Positions 54,300 to 61,832 of a DNA stretch of 64,000 nucleotides are shown here, piece after piece (within the stretch, counting starts at the first letter, position 1; each line of letters opens with the position of its first letter). Origin of the DNA: Candidatus Nitrospira neomarina (GTDB lineage: Bacteria > Nitrospirota > Nitrospiria > Nitrospirales > UBA8639); assembly GCF_032051675.1 (NCBI RefSeq), contig NZ_CP116968.1, positions 1,674,001-1,738,000 on the forward strand, written 5' to 3'. The notes under the pieces are model-generated. The model searched no databases and was not told the origin of the DNA. It saw only the letters and a program-made list of their open reading frames with translations. The translations under genes were made by a program, and so were the position numbers.

Positions 54300-56180
54300 A
54301 TGAGCAATAACAAGGATCGTCATGACGCTCGAATGACGCGTCGCTCGTTACTAAAAGGGGTCGGTGCGCTGGGAATCATGACGGCTGTGGGTCGCCTCCT
54401 TCCTTCCTATGTTCTGGCCGGCACAACCATGGCAAAAGCGGGATCTCCTTCAGACCTACAGGGAAAGACCATTGATTTACGTATTGCCGAATCTCCGTTT
54501 CAAATCGGAGAATTGACCGGAATAGCCAAGACCATTAACGGCACGTTACCCGGTCCTTTAATTCGTTTGAAGGAAGGGGACAATGTGACACTCAATGTCA
54601 CGAACCGGTTAATGGAAGATACGTCCATTCACTGGCATGGCTTGCTTCTTCCGCCGGACATGGATGGTGTGCCCGGCGTCAGCTTTGCCGGCATCAAGCC
54701 GGCCTCAACCTTCAGCTACCGCTACCCCATCCGGCAAAGCGGAACCTATTGGTACCACAGTCATTCCGGCTTCCAGGAACAATCGGGTGTGTACGGACCG
54801 CTCATCATCGTTCCGATTGAGCCGGAACCGTTTCACTACGATCGGGAGTATGTTGTGGTGCTTTCGGATTGGACCTTCGAGTCGCCGGAATCGGTTTTTG
54901 CCAACCTCAAAAAGCAAAGTGATTACTATAATTTCCAGAAGCGCGCCGCTCCCGAGTTCTTTTCCGATGTGTCACGAATGGGATTGGGGCCGGCATTGCA
55001 GAACTATCTGATGTGGGACCGGATGCGGATGGACCCCACGGACTTCGCGGACGTTACCGGGTATACCTATACCTATTTAATGAATGGATTGGCACCTGAC
55101 CAAAATTGGACGGGATTGTTTAAACCCGGCGAACGGGTGCGATTGCGCTTCATCGCCGCCACCGCCATGACCTTTTACGACGTACGCCTCTCTGGACTTA
55201 CCATGACCGTCGTTCAGGCGGACGGACAAAATGTGCAGCCTGTGGCGGTGGATGAATTTCGTATCGGACCGGCAGAAACCTACGATGTGATCGTCCAACC
55301 CACCGAGGAGCGGGCCTACACCATCTTTGCCGAAACGATGGATCGCAGCGGGTACGCGCGCGGCACACTGGCCCCGCGCATAGGAATGACCGCCCCACTC
55401 CCCAACCGTCGTCCGCGGCCGCTCCGGACCATGGCTGCCATGGGCATGGGCATGCACATGAACGGCATGGACATGACCGACATGAACAAACATGATCAGC
55501 ACGGCATCCTTCATTCCGAACACTCGGAAATGGACGAACCCCGAAACCATGCCACGTTAAACAATCATGACAGCCACGAAATGTCAGGGCATGCGGCGGA
55601 TGCATCGCGCCATTCGATGATTCCCGGCAGCACGCCAGTCAAACATGCTCCCGGTCATCATGGTACCGGCAATCAATCCGTCGCCGAATTTTCACGTCAA
55701 CAGCTGGATGAGCCCGGCATTGGGCTGGAGAATACCGGCACACGGGTGCTGGTTTACACCGACTTAAAAAGTCTTACGCCCTACCCGGACCAGCGGGAGC
55801 CTGGGCGCGAAATTGAGCTTCACCTCACGGGTCACATGGAACGTTACATGTGGTCATTCGACGGCAAAAAATATTCAGAAGCCAAGGAGCCCATTTTCTT
55901 TCGTCACGGCGAACGGCTGCGCCTCACCTTCGTCAACGATACGATGATGGAGCACCCCCTTCACTTGCACGGAATGTGGATGCAACTTGAGAACGGAGCA
56001 GGGGCATTCCTGCCCCGCAAACACACTGTCATCGTGAAACCGGCCGAGCGGGTCTCCGTCGCCATCACGGCGGACGCTCCCGGACGTTGGGCCTTTCATT
56101 GCCATCTCCTCTTCCATATGGAAGCGGGCATGTTCCGCGTCGTCGAGGTTTCCGCCGAGGGCCCTACGGTGCATTCATGA
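54300..56180 (+). CDS. copA: CopA-type periplasmic multicopper oxidase
   Basis: About 626 aa from ATG 54300 (GGAAG 7 nt upstream); ATG 54204, overlapping the cusA stop, is another candidate. A Tat signal T-R-R-S-L-L-K-G leads into three cupredoxin domains. Copper ligands are visible: S-I-H-W-H-G-L-L, Y-W-Y-H-S-H-S-G-F, H-P-L-H-L-H-G-M-W and H-C-H-L-L-F-H-M-E-A-G-M (Met as axial ligand). A Met/His-rich segment (M-G-M-G-M-H-M-N-G-M-D-M) sits between domains 2 and 3. CopA oxidises or sequesters periplasmic Cu(I). Fourth of the cus-cop set. Confidence 0.93.
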   Translation: MSNNKDRHDARMTRRSLLKGVGALGIMTAVGRLLPSYVLAGTTMAKAGSPSDLQGKTIDLRIAESPFQIGELTGIAKTINGTLPGPLIRLKEGDNVTLNVTNRLMEDTSIHWHGLLLPPDMDGVPGVSFAGIKPASTFSYRYPIRQSGTYWYHSHSGFQEQSGVYGPLIIVPIEPEPFHYDREYVVVLSDWTFESPESVFANLKKQSDYYNFQKRAAPEFFSDVSRMGLGPALQNYLMWDRMRMDPTDFADVTGYTYTYLMNGLAPDQNWTGLFKPGERVRLRFIAATAMTFYDVRLSGLTMTVVQADGQNVQPVAVDEFRIGPAETYDVIVQPTEERAYTIFAETMDRSGYARGTLAPRIGMTAPLPNRRPRPLRTMAAMGMGMHMNGMDMTDMNKHDQHGILHSEHSEMDEPRNHATLNNHDSHEMSGHAADASRHSMIPGSTPVKHAPGHHGTGNQSVAEFSRQQLDEPGIGLENTGTRVLVYTDLKSLTPYPDQREPGREIELHLTGHMERYMWSFDGKKYSEAKEPIFFRHGERLRLTFVNDTMMEHPLHLHGMWMQLENGAGAFLPRKHTVIVKPAERVSVAITADAPGRWAFHCHLLFHMEAGMFRVVEVSAEGPTVHS

Positions 56181-57085
56181 GGAAATGGTTTCGATGTATC
56201 CTCTCACTCACAACCATCAGTTTCCTCATTGGAGATTTCAATACATTCGTTCTCTTGGCCCAATCCATCCCCGACGAATCAACGTCCACTCATAAACACA
56301 AATCCCACCCCCAAACGATACAGCCGGAAGTCCAGACTGACATCCGATCCGGAAAATTCACAGAAATGTCGGACACGGGGTCACCTGTATCCCAAAAACA
56401 GGACTGGCCCAGTCCTGTCATGGATAATGAGAACCACGGTTTTTTCCTCGCCGACGTCCTTGAATACCGGCCGAACTTTGGCGGGGACGGAAGTCATGAC
56501 GATTACCGGTGGGACATCGAGGGCTGGTACGGCGGTGACTACAATCGAATCTGGTTCAAAAGCGAGGGCCAGCGGGACACGGCATTTAAGGCCGATTACG
56601 ACATTGATTCACAACTTCTCTTCGGACGTTTCATTCAGCAGTATTACGATTTCCAAGTAGGAGGGCGCGTCGAAACACAATCTTATCGGGGACGGAACGT
56701 TACGCGAGGACTGGCGGTGATCGGGCTACAAGGTCTCGTCCCGTATAACTATGAACTTCAGCCCGCCATCTTCATCAGTCAACATGGGGACCTGTCCGCA
56801 CGATTGACCGCGACCAAAGACCTCTCCCTCACGCAACGGCTGATCCTTCAGCCCCGCTTTGAGACGAATGCCGCGATTCAACGTGTACGAAAGTTCACAA
56901 CGGGTTCAGGACTGAATAACCTTGAGTTGGGGTTTCGGCTGCGTTATGAAATCCGACGGGAATTTGCCCCCTACATAGGAATCTCCCTGGACAAAAGTTT
57001 TGGAGATACCGCCTCACTCGTACGGGAGGAGGGGGGAAATCCAAGTCAGATTCGATTCGTGGTGGGCGTAAGGCTCTGGTTTTAA
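56177..57085 (+). CDS. copB: CopB-type outer-membrane copper protein
   Basis: About 302 aa, starting at ATG 56177, which overlaps the copA stop by 4 nt. A signal peptide and a ~75-residue polar stretch (His-Lys rich near H-K-H-K-S-H) are followed by a beta-barrel: L-E-Y-R-P-N-F, W-D-I-E-G-W-Y-G-G-D-Y-N-R-I-W-F-K, G-L-V-P-Y-N-Y-E-L-Q-P, L-R-Y-E-I-R-R-E-F-A-P-Y-I-G, ending V-G-V-R-L-W-F with C-terminal Phe. This is the PcoB/CopB family. The usual Met-rich N-terminus is weak here. End of the copper operon. Confidence 0.9.
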   Translation: MRKWFRCILSLTTISFLIGDFNTFVLLAQSIPDESTSTHKHKSHPQTIQPEVQTDIRSGKFTEMSDTGSPVSQKQDWPSPVMDNENHGFFLADVLEYRPNFGGDGSHDDYRWDIEGWYGGDYNRIWFKSEGQRDTAFKADYDIDSQLLFGRFIQQYYDFQVGGRVETQSYRGRNVTRGLAVIGLQGLVPYNYELQPAIFISQHGDLSARLTATKDLSLTQRLILQPRFETNAAIQRVRKFTTGSGLNNLELGFRLRYEIRREFAPYIGISLDKSFGDTASLVREEGGNPSQIRFVVGVRLWF

Positions 57086-57210
57086 GAAAATTTATATCGC
57101 GAAATCCGCCTGCAACTGATTGTACCTGGTGATTCCCTTCTCCAAAAGTACACAACATCTACAGCCTCGCCATAACTTTATCCAAGGGTTGGAATTCAGT
57201 TGGCATCAGG

Positions 57211-57745
57211 CTATTGGAAAGAGCTAGTCGGTCCGGGCCGGTGCAGGGGTGGGGCTCTGGTGGGCAAGCCCAAATGATCGAGGCTTTTAACGATCACGGG
57301 GGGATCTTCGATGGCGGCGATGAGTGTGAAAGAGGCCCCATAGGATGAACAGGTTGTCATGTCGATCTGGAACACGCGTATGAGCAACTGCGCCCAGCTC
57401 AGGCGGGCTCGCGTGGAAGAAGAAGGGGTCTCACCGTCCGCCTCAGTGGGCGCCGACAGTTGATCGGGCGCGCTGGGACAATCTGACCCGGGAGGGCCGC
57501 GTTGGGCGCGAGCACACCATGGAAGCGAATGAGATGGAGTCGGGGTCGCGAAACAAGCGGTGGCAGACGTGGCATGAACTCCAGCGGCGCCATCACGAGA
57601 TGAGTGGTTCCATCCCGGTATGGGGTTTTGAGTTACAGGACGACCCTGCCAGCACGGGTGCGGGGCAGCCGTTTGTGGCCAAGGGCGGCGCCCGCGATGT
57701 AGCGACAGAGGCGTTCGAGGGGGGAGCGCTGCTGGGGACCTCAAC
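57211..57745 (-). pseudogene. IS91-family transposase remnant
   Basis: Read on the minus strand, the region gives successive IS91 transposase pieces: R-L-C-R-Y-I-A-G near 57700, then after a TAA stop K-T-P-Y-R-D-G-T-T-H-L-V, P-R-L-H-L-I-R-F-H-G-V-L-A-P-N (57399-57596 frame), and in another frame R-L-S-W-A-Q-L-L-I-R-V-F and I-A-A-I-E-D-P-P-V-I-V-K-S-L-D-H-L-G-L-P-T-R. At least one stop and one frameshift are present and the N-terminal half is missing. It is a dead fragment of about 540 bp between copB and the astacin operon terminator, so it marks past rearrangement here. Confidence 0.82.
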
Positions 57746-57780
57746 TACATTAAGGAATATCATCAGGGGCAACTAACCTG

Positions 57781-57823
57781 AAAAAAAATGCCCTCCAAGG
57801 CCAAGAAGGCTCGGAGGGCATTT
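57781..57823 (-). terminator. Rho-independent terminator of the astacin operon
   Basis: On the minus strand, an 11-bp stem (AAATGCCCTCC / GGAGGGCATTT) with an inner GCC/GGC pairing is followed by eight T. It lies 21 nt beyond the last stop of the operon at 57844. The T-rich side on the plus strand is weaker, so it serves the minus strand mainly. Confidence 0.92.
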
Positions 57824-57843
57824 AATTATAGAAACTTCGAAAC

Positions 57844-58209
57844 TTACTTTATTTGATTGACACGTACCGTGATGTTGCTTGGATGTCCACGCGTCAGTAC
57901 AGGAAAACTTTCCATGGTGACGAGATCGCCAACGTCAACTGAATCATTCCCATTGAGATCGATATGAACACGCACGATGTAATGAGATTCAGGATTAGGA
58001 ACTTTGCCTTTGAATGCAAAAGCGATGGACTGCCCTTCTCCCTCAAGATGCTCGACGTTTCGAATGACTTGTTTTTGAACAACCTGACTTGAGTCATCCT
58101 GACGACTGACATCCTCCAGAAAAACATTGACGGTGGCTCCTGAAAAAGCAGAAGCCTGTTCATCAATTAGAATATTCCCTGTCAATAAAGTCGGTCCATT
58201 CTCAGTCAT
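57844..58209 (-). CDS. YbaY/YscW-like beta-sandwich protein with an EF-hand-like loop
   Basis: 121 aa, no signal peptide. The domain A-T-V-N-V-F-L-E-D-V-S-R-Q-D and S-I-A-F-A-F-K-G-K-V-P...H-Y-I-V-R-V-H-I and S-F-P-V-L-T-R-G match the YbaY/YscW lipoprotein-chaperone family, but the usual lipid anchor is absent. The segment D-L-N-G-N-D-S-V-D-V-G-D has Asp/Asn at positions 1, 3, 5, 9 and 12, as in a calcium EF-hand loop. It is the last gene of the minus-strand four-gene operon, 20 nt after the acidic protein gene. Cytoplasmic or leaderless-secreted location is uncertain. Confidence 0.72.
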   Translation of the reverse strand: MTENGPTLLTGNILIDEQASAFSGATVNVFLEDVSRQDDSSQVVQKQVIRNVEHLEGEGQSIAFAFKGKVPNPESHYIVRVHIDLNGNDSVDVGDLVTMESFPVLTRGHPSNITVRVNQIK

Positions 58210-58229
58210 AAAAAATCTCTTTTGAAAAA

Positions 58230-58529
58230 TTAACCTTCATCTTCTGGTGGTGGCTCTGAGTCATCGTCATCCAGACTGACAATTTCACCCTGGGCATCGT
58301 CCAATGGAGGACCCGGAGGGCCTTCATCAAACTCATCCGACTCGTCATCTTCCCCCATAAGAGAAGGTGGAGCTGGTCCGGAATCGCTCGCAGAAATCAC
58401 CATATCATCCTCGTTATCCAAAGACCCGGGAGGTGGCGGCGAGGCACCACCCGTATCAGATGTCACAAACTCCATTGTATCACCTGAGCTTCCCTGTGAA
58501 TATATATTGAAAGTGATGCCTTGGCTCAT
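58230..58529 (-). CDS. Acidic low-complexity small protein
   Basis: 99 aa, starting M-S-Q-G-I-T-F-N-I-Y-S-Q-G-S-S. The C-terminal two thirds are Asp/Glu/Pro/Ser-rich (P-P-P-P-G-S-L, D-E-S-D-E-F-D-E-G-P-P-G-P-P, D-D-D-D-S-E-P-P-P-E-D-E-G), likely disordered and strongly negative. AGGAG 8 nt upstream. No signal peptide, no family recognised. It sits third in the astacin operon; a chaperone, inhibitor or ion-buffer role cannot be told. Confidence 0.72.
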   Translation of the reverse strand: MSQGITFNIYSQGSSGDTMEFVTSDTGGASPPPPGSLDNEDDMVISASDSGPAPPSLMGEDDESDEFDEGPPGPPLDDAQGEIVSLDDDDSEPPPEDEG

Positions 58530-58608
58530 TTTTGTTCTCCTAAGTTAGATGAAAACTTTTTGTGTGGCAAGCAACGAGCCTACATTTTAAATACCTGTCT
58601 GAACAAAA

Positions 58609-58830
58609 TCAGCGCATGACGACCCGCTCTATTTGATTACTGACAATGTAGACATCCACCTTTCGTCCGTTCCCTTTCGCCGCGTTGAGAGTCAGAAAAA
58701 CATTTGTGACGCCACTGGCAGCGCCAGTCTTGATTTTTTTCCATCCACTAATGCCACTGATGATGGCGTATGCATTCTCCTTGTCACTAGTACAATATGT
58801 TCTGGAAACCGTTTTATTATTATTCCACAT
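58609..58830 (-). CDS. Stand-alone copy of the astacin C-terminal domain
   Basis: 73 aa from ATG 58830 (GGGAG 6 nt upstream). The frame is open further upstream but only this start lies behind a ribosome site. It aligns along its whole length with the last ~72 residues of the neighbouring protease: N-K-T-V-S-R-T-Y / N-K-T-V-S-R-V-Y, S-G-I-S-G-W-K-K-I / S-G-V-G-Y-K-K-I, S-G-V-T-N-V / S-G-V-T-N-M, R-K-V-D-V-Y / R-K-V-H-V-Y and the I-x-R-x end. Conserved Trp/Tyr and Lys suggest binding to the same partner. Not recognised elsewhere; it could be a pro-part, inhibitor or targeting module. Confidence 0.82.
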   Translation of the reverse strand: MWNNNKTVSRTYCTSDKENAYAIISGISGWKKIKTGAASGVTNVFLTLNAAKGNGRKVDVYIVSNQIERVVMR

Positions 58831-58876
58831 GGTAAACTCCCTTTTCTTTAATTTTAAAGTTATTGTTGATTGAAAT

Positions 58877-59896
58877 TTATACAAGCTGCATTCGGTATAT
58901 AGACCCGCCGTCCATATAAACATGAACCTTGCGGTTATTGGCCAACGCTTCACAAAAACCAGAGAGCATATTGGTGACACCGCTGTTTGATTTCGGATCT
59001 ATTTTTTTATAACCGACTCCACTCAGGTAAACGTGCGCGTTTTTTGCATGTTGCGTCGTGTACACTCGAGACACCGTTTTGTTGTAATGCCAGGTACGGT
59101 AGATGGAGTGAATGGCCGCAATGTCTTTTTTGCTCAGTTTACTTCTTTGGCCCAGAATCACTCCTGACTGTTTGGGAACTATGGTTGCTTGACCGTTCTT
59201 CGAAAAAGCTTTCCCACCGTAATGCATGATCGAACCGTAGTCATAGGCTCCAATGTCATCACCATCGGTGATATGCTGGTTAAAATTATGCTCTTTCCCA
59301 GCCGTGATATTTGCCCATTTAATCGTGACGAAACTGTCTCTGTCTTCACGACTGTGTGCATGCCAGAGTCCTAAAGCATGGCCGATCTCATGAATGGTGC
59401 TTCCAGTTGAACAACCGTTAGCCAGGCCAATATCCTGCTTGCCGCCTTGCATCCCAACCTGGGACCAACAGCCCGTCGCGACACGAAAATTCACATAATT
59501 AGGATACTGACTCGCATTGCTCGAGGTTCTTTCGACAAAGCGAATGTTTGTGTTGTCTGTCCAATGTTTGATGGCATTCGTCACACGGGCTTTATTCGGC
59601 AACGCAGTATGAATGGTGTAGGGGACCAAAGCGTTAGGCCAACGGTACTGGTCACCAGAAATCACGACACTGTGCGCGATGCCGGTGCTTTCACCTTCCT
59701 CGACGGCCTGCGTTTTTGCTGCCATCTCTTCCGCTGTACCTAGAACGATGCACCCTTCAAACATTGCCAGACCATCGACAACAGTGTACTGAACAGGTTT
59801 ATTCGTAAAAGTATTTCCCGACACATAACCTGTCAGCACCTCCTCTCCCGCCAACAAACCGACATCGGCTTCTTCTAAAACCTCATTTTTAGCCAT
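58877..59896 (-). CDS. Astacin-like (M12A) metalloprotease without a signal peptide
   Basis: 339 aa from ATG 59896 (GGAGG 6 nt upstream; ATG 59911 is weaker). Zinc motif H169-E170-I-G-H173-A-L-G-L-W-H179 with the following R-E-D-R-D, and Met-turn S-I-M224-H-Y, define astacins. The N-terminal ~75 residues (E-V-L-T-G-Y-V-S-G-N-T-F, M-F-E-G-C-I-V-L-G-T) look like a propeptide, with Cys49 as a possible zinc-switch ligand. The last ~72 residues form a domain also encoded alone by the next gene. No signal peptide is seen, although astacins are normally secreted, so a leaderless export route or an intracellular role is implied. First gene of the operon. Confidence 0.9.
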   Translation of the reverse strand: MAKNEVLEEADVGLLAGEEVLTGYVSGNTFTNKPVQYTVVDGLAMFEGCIVLGTAEEMAAKTQAVEEGESTGIAHSVVISGDQYRWPNALVPYTIHTALPNKARVTNAIKHWTDNTNIRFVERTSSNASQYPNYVNFRVATGCWSQVGMQGGKQDIGLANGCSTGSTIHEIGHALGLWHAHSREDRDSFVTIKWANITAGKEHNFNQHITDGDDIGAYDYGSIMHYGGKAFSKNGQATIVPKQSGVILGQRSKLSKKDIAAIHSIYRTWHYNKTVSRVYTTQHAKNAHVYLSGVGYKKIDPKSNSGVTNMLSGFCEALANNRKVHVYMDGGSIYRMQLV

Positions 59897-60508
59897 TTTT
59901 CCTCCAACCATTTAAAATGTTTCTAAAAATTAAGAATAGGAGAAAAACTTTTGTTCAGGGTTTAGCCTTGAATTGCCAACACTGCTTCAGCCAACCAACC
60001 TCGAGTCTAGATGCCCAGCGGGAATATCGTCGCGGTAAGAAAAAGTGTAGCGTACTGGTTAGAATTCTCAACTGTGGACAAGTCAAACGAGTGTAAAACT
60101 CCTTTCCTTTGTGTAGTTATCTTCATGAAAAGGATAACCACTGTGGTTAAGGGTTGATAAAAAGGCCACGACCATGTTCGTGAACATCACGATTAGGTTG
60201 ACAAATTGGATATCTAGCAAGCCTAATGCCGTAGAGCTTTTTAAAGGAACATTAAGAAGGAACATTAAGAAAATTCCCAATAAAAGACCAAATTCTTGAG
60301 AAACATCGCTAAAAGCCGAGTTGCGAATCGGAATTGGGAGAGAAGGGAGTGGTATCTAAACAGATACGATATTTATCTATTTAGATACAAAAACGGGGTA
60401 ATAAGTTAAAAGGCCTCGATGATGGATCTGGGAATAGGAACTTTAAACGCTATTTTGGGGTAATCGGAAACGTGAAAAAAAAACAGCAGCAGAGGGGCAA
60501 TCACGCGC
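59897..60508. other. Regulatory-looking intergenic region upstream of the astacin operon
   Basis: 612 bases with no supported gene. It holds the tandem dyads at 60352-60388 (separate entry), a perfect TAACCAC-T-GTGGTTA palindrome at 60135-60149 and a 13-bp tandem duplication AAGGAACATTAAG x2 at 60244-60269. All lie upstream of the astacin operon and downstream of the His-rich gene. Confidence 0.45.
60352..60388. promoter_or_regulatory. Tandem dyad operator candidate
   Basis: Two dyads, GTATCTAAACAGATAC (60352-60367) and TTATCTATTTAGATAC (60373-60388), have centres 21 bp apart (two helical turns). Together they form a 37-bp inverted repeat with 14 of 15 matching arm bases. This is the pattern of a dimeric repressor binding cooperatively. 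Minus-strand promoter-like boxes (TTGTAT and an AT-rich -10) overlap it; the assignment to the astacin operon is inferred from position. Confidence 0.55.
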
Positions 60509-60871
60509 TCAACTGTTAACCGAACCCGCCGCATCATGGGCGGAAGACGACGGCATGCTTTCAAGAATTGGATCGATCGATGAACTGAGAATAGAAAAGC
60601 TGTAGGTAGAATGCTCAAGATCATGCGGAGGATGAGAGGGGGAGTCCGAAGTTCCAAACGGCATGCCTGGAGAAAAAGTATCATGATGGTGTCGATGATT
60701 TTCGTAAGCACAAACGGGAGGGTCGGTTAAGTCTGTGTGGTACGTGCCTCCATGGACATGGCCAGGCATTCCATGTGCATGATCGACTTCCGGATGAATG
60801 TGAATGAGGGGTAAAGAAATAACCATGAGAATTAACCAGACTTTTAACACTCTGTTTGAAATTTCATTCAC
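60509..60871 (-). CDS. Exported His-rich small protein
   Basis: 120 aa. N-terminal hydrophobic segment V-W-L-I-L-M-V-I-S-L-P-L-I is followed at once by H-I-H-P-E-V-D-H-A-H-G and then H-V-H-G-G-T-Y-H, N-H-R-H-H-H-D-T and further Ser/His stretches. Proteins of this type accompany copper-efflux genes and probably bind copper or zinc in the periplasm (inference). Weak ribosome site. It diverges from the Cys-rich copper storage gene. Confidence 0.6.
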   Translation of the reverse strand: MNEISNRVLKVWLILMVISLPLIHIHPEVDHAHGMPGHVHGGTYHTDLTDPPVCAYENHRHHHDTFSPGMPFGTSDSPSHPPHDLEHSTYSFSILSSSIDPILESMPSSSAHDAAGSVNS

Positions 60872-61251
60872 CGAATTAGTGCTTCTTCATCTGGGCGGTG
60901 GATCATACGAGTGAACACTTAAACTTAGCATAAATCAGGTGGAGAATAACACGTTTACCTCAGCTACAATCTCCGCTCTTCTGTTGCTCCCCGGACTATA
61001 TGACCCTGCGCATCAATATGTTGTCTTCATGAACGTAAAGGCCTGAATCATTTTTTCACCCAGCCACGTCCGTCCCTTCTGCCTGGGTGCGCATTTAAAT
61101 ATCAAAATTTATCTGGCCTCATTTCCACTCAAGGGTTTTCGACAGTTTTCTCACATAGTTTCCGCCTTTAAGATGTTTTGAGATTTGCTGGTTCTTTTTC
61201 ATTTTCAAGCTGCATGGAACTTGTGCAGCCCTCAAGATGGAGGATTTTCCA
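60872..61251. other. Divergent promoter region of the second copper set
   Basis: 380 bases between two divergent copper-linked genes. AT-rich, no gene and no palindrome that I could identify as a CueR/CopY box. The ribosome site GGAGG of the next gene lies at its right edge. Confidence 0.35.
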
Positions 61252-61602
61252 ATGGCTCATCAACATCAATCTTGTATCGATGCTTGCGTGCGCTGTGCCC
61301 AGGAGTGCGAGTGGTGCGCAAATCAATGCCTGGGCGAGATGCCTGAATGTGCCCGCCTGTGTGTCGATTGCGCGGATGCCTGCTGGTCCTGTACGGCCTT
61401 TATGAGTAGAGATTCAGAATTTAGCCCAGAACTGTGCGACATCTGTGCCACCATTTGTGATGCCTGCGCCGCAGAATGCGAAAAACATGACAACGAACAT
61501 TGTCGACGGTGTGCGGAAGCCTGTCGTCGATGCGCGGAGGAATGCCGCAAAATGAGCAAAACCGCATCCACCCGTCAGCAACCTGCTGGGGCCACACGCT
61601 AA
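61252..61602 (+). CDS. Four-helix Cys-rich copper storage protein (DUF326/Csp)
   Basis: 116 aa from ATG 61252 (GGAGG 7 nt upstream; the frame is open from 61237). It holds 21 Cys in repeated C-x(2)-C and C-x(3)-C spacing: S-C-I-D-A-C-V-R-C-A-Q-E-C-E-W-C, L-C-V-D-C-A-D-A-C-W-S-C, C-D-I-C-A-T-I-C-D-A-C and C-R-R-C-A-E-A-C-R-R-C. This is the Csp family whose helical bundle stores many Cu(I). No signal peptide (it begins A-H-Q-H-Q-S-C), so it resembles cytosolic Csp3. It precedes a TolC and a multicopper oxidase gene. Confidence 0.92.
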   Translation: MAHQHQSCIDACVRCAQECEWCANQCLGEMPECARLCVDCADACWSCTAFMSRDSEFSPELCDICATICDACAAECEKHDNEHCRRCAEACRRCAEECRKMSKTASTRQQPAGATR

Positions 61603-61616
61603 GCGTGCGGTCTTTA

Positions 61617-61650
61617 CGCCTCGGGCAAGGGGGATTCCTTGCCCGAGGCG
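61617..61650. other. Strong hairpin behind the copper storage gene
   Basis: Perfect 14-bp arms CGCCTCGGGCAAGG / CCTTGCCCGAGGCG with loop GGGATT, starting 14 nt after the csp stop. No T-run follows. It could be a transcript-stabilising 3' structure or a factor-assisted terminator. Confidence 0.5.
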
Positions 61651-61832
61651 CGCCGTTGAAATACTTCCCAACTTTTGACTCGCATCCTAAAGACAGCTTC
61701 CGGAATTCGTCAAAGTGTTTTTGGATTTTTTATTGCTTGGATTTAGGATTTTATCCTTTTATGTGGCTAAGGCGATTGCATACGATGATCGTCATAAATG
61801 TTTTTCGTGGCATTTAACTTTATCCATCAGGA

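Noticed and set aside
57519..57776. 85-aa plus-strand frame
   Set aside because: Antisense to the IS91 transposase relic, whose fragments are recognisable on the minus strand.
60083..60280. 65-aa hydrophobic minus-strand frame
   Set aside because: It crosses the 13-bp tandem duplication and lacks a ribosome site; hydrophobicity reflects AT-rich DNA.
60406..60711. 101-aa frame overlapping the His-rich gene
   Set aside because: The overlapping His-rich frame has a signal peptide and a metal-binding pattern, so this one is the shadow.
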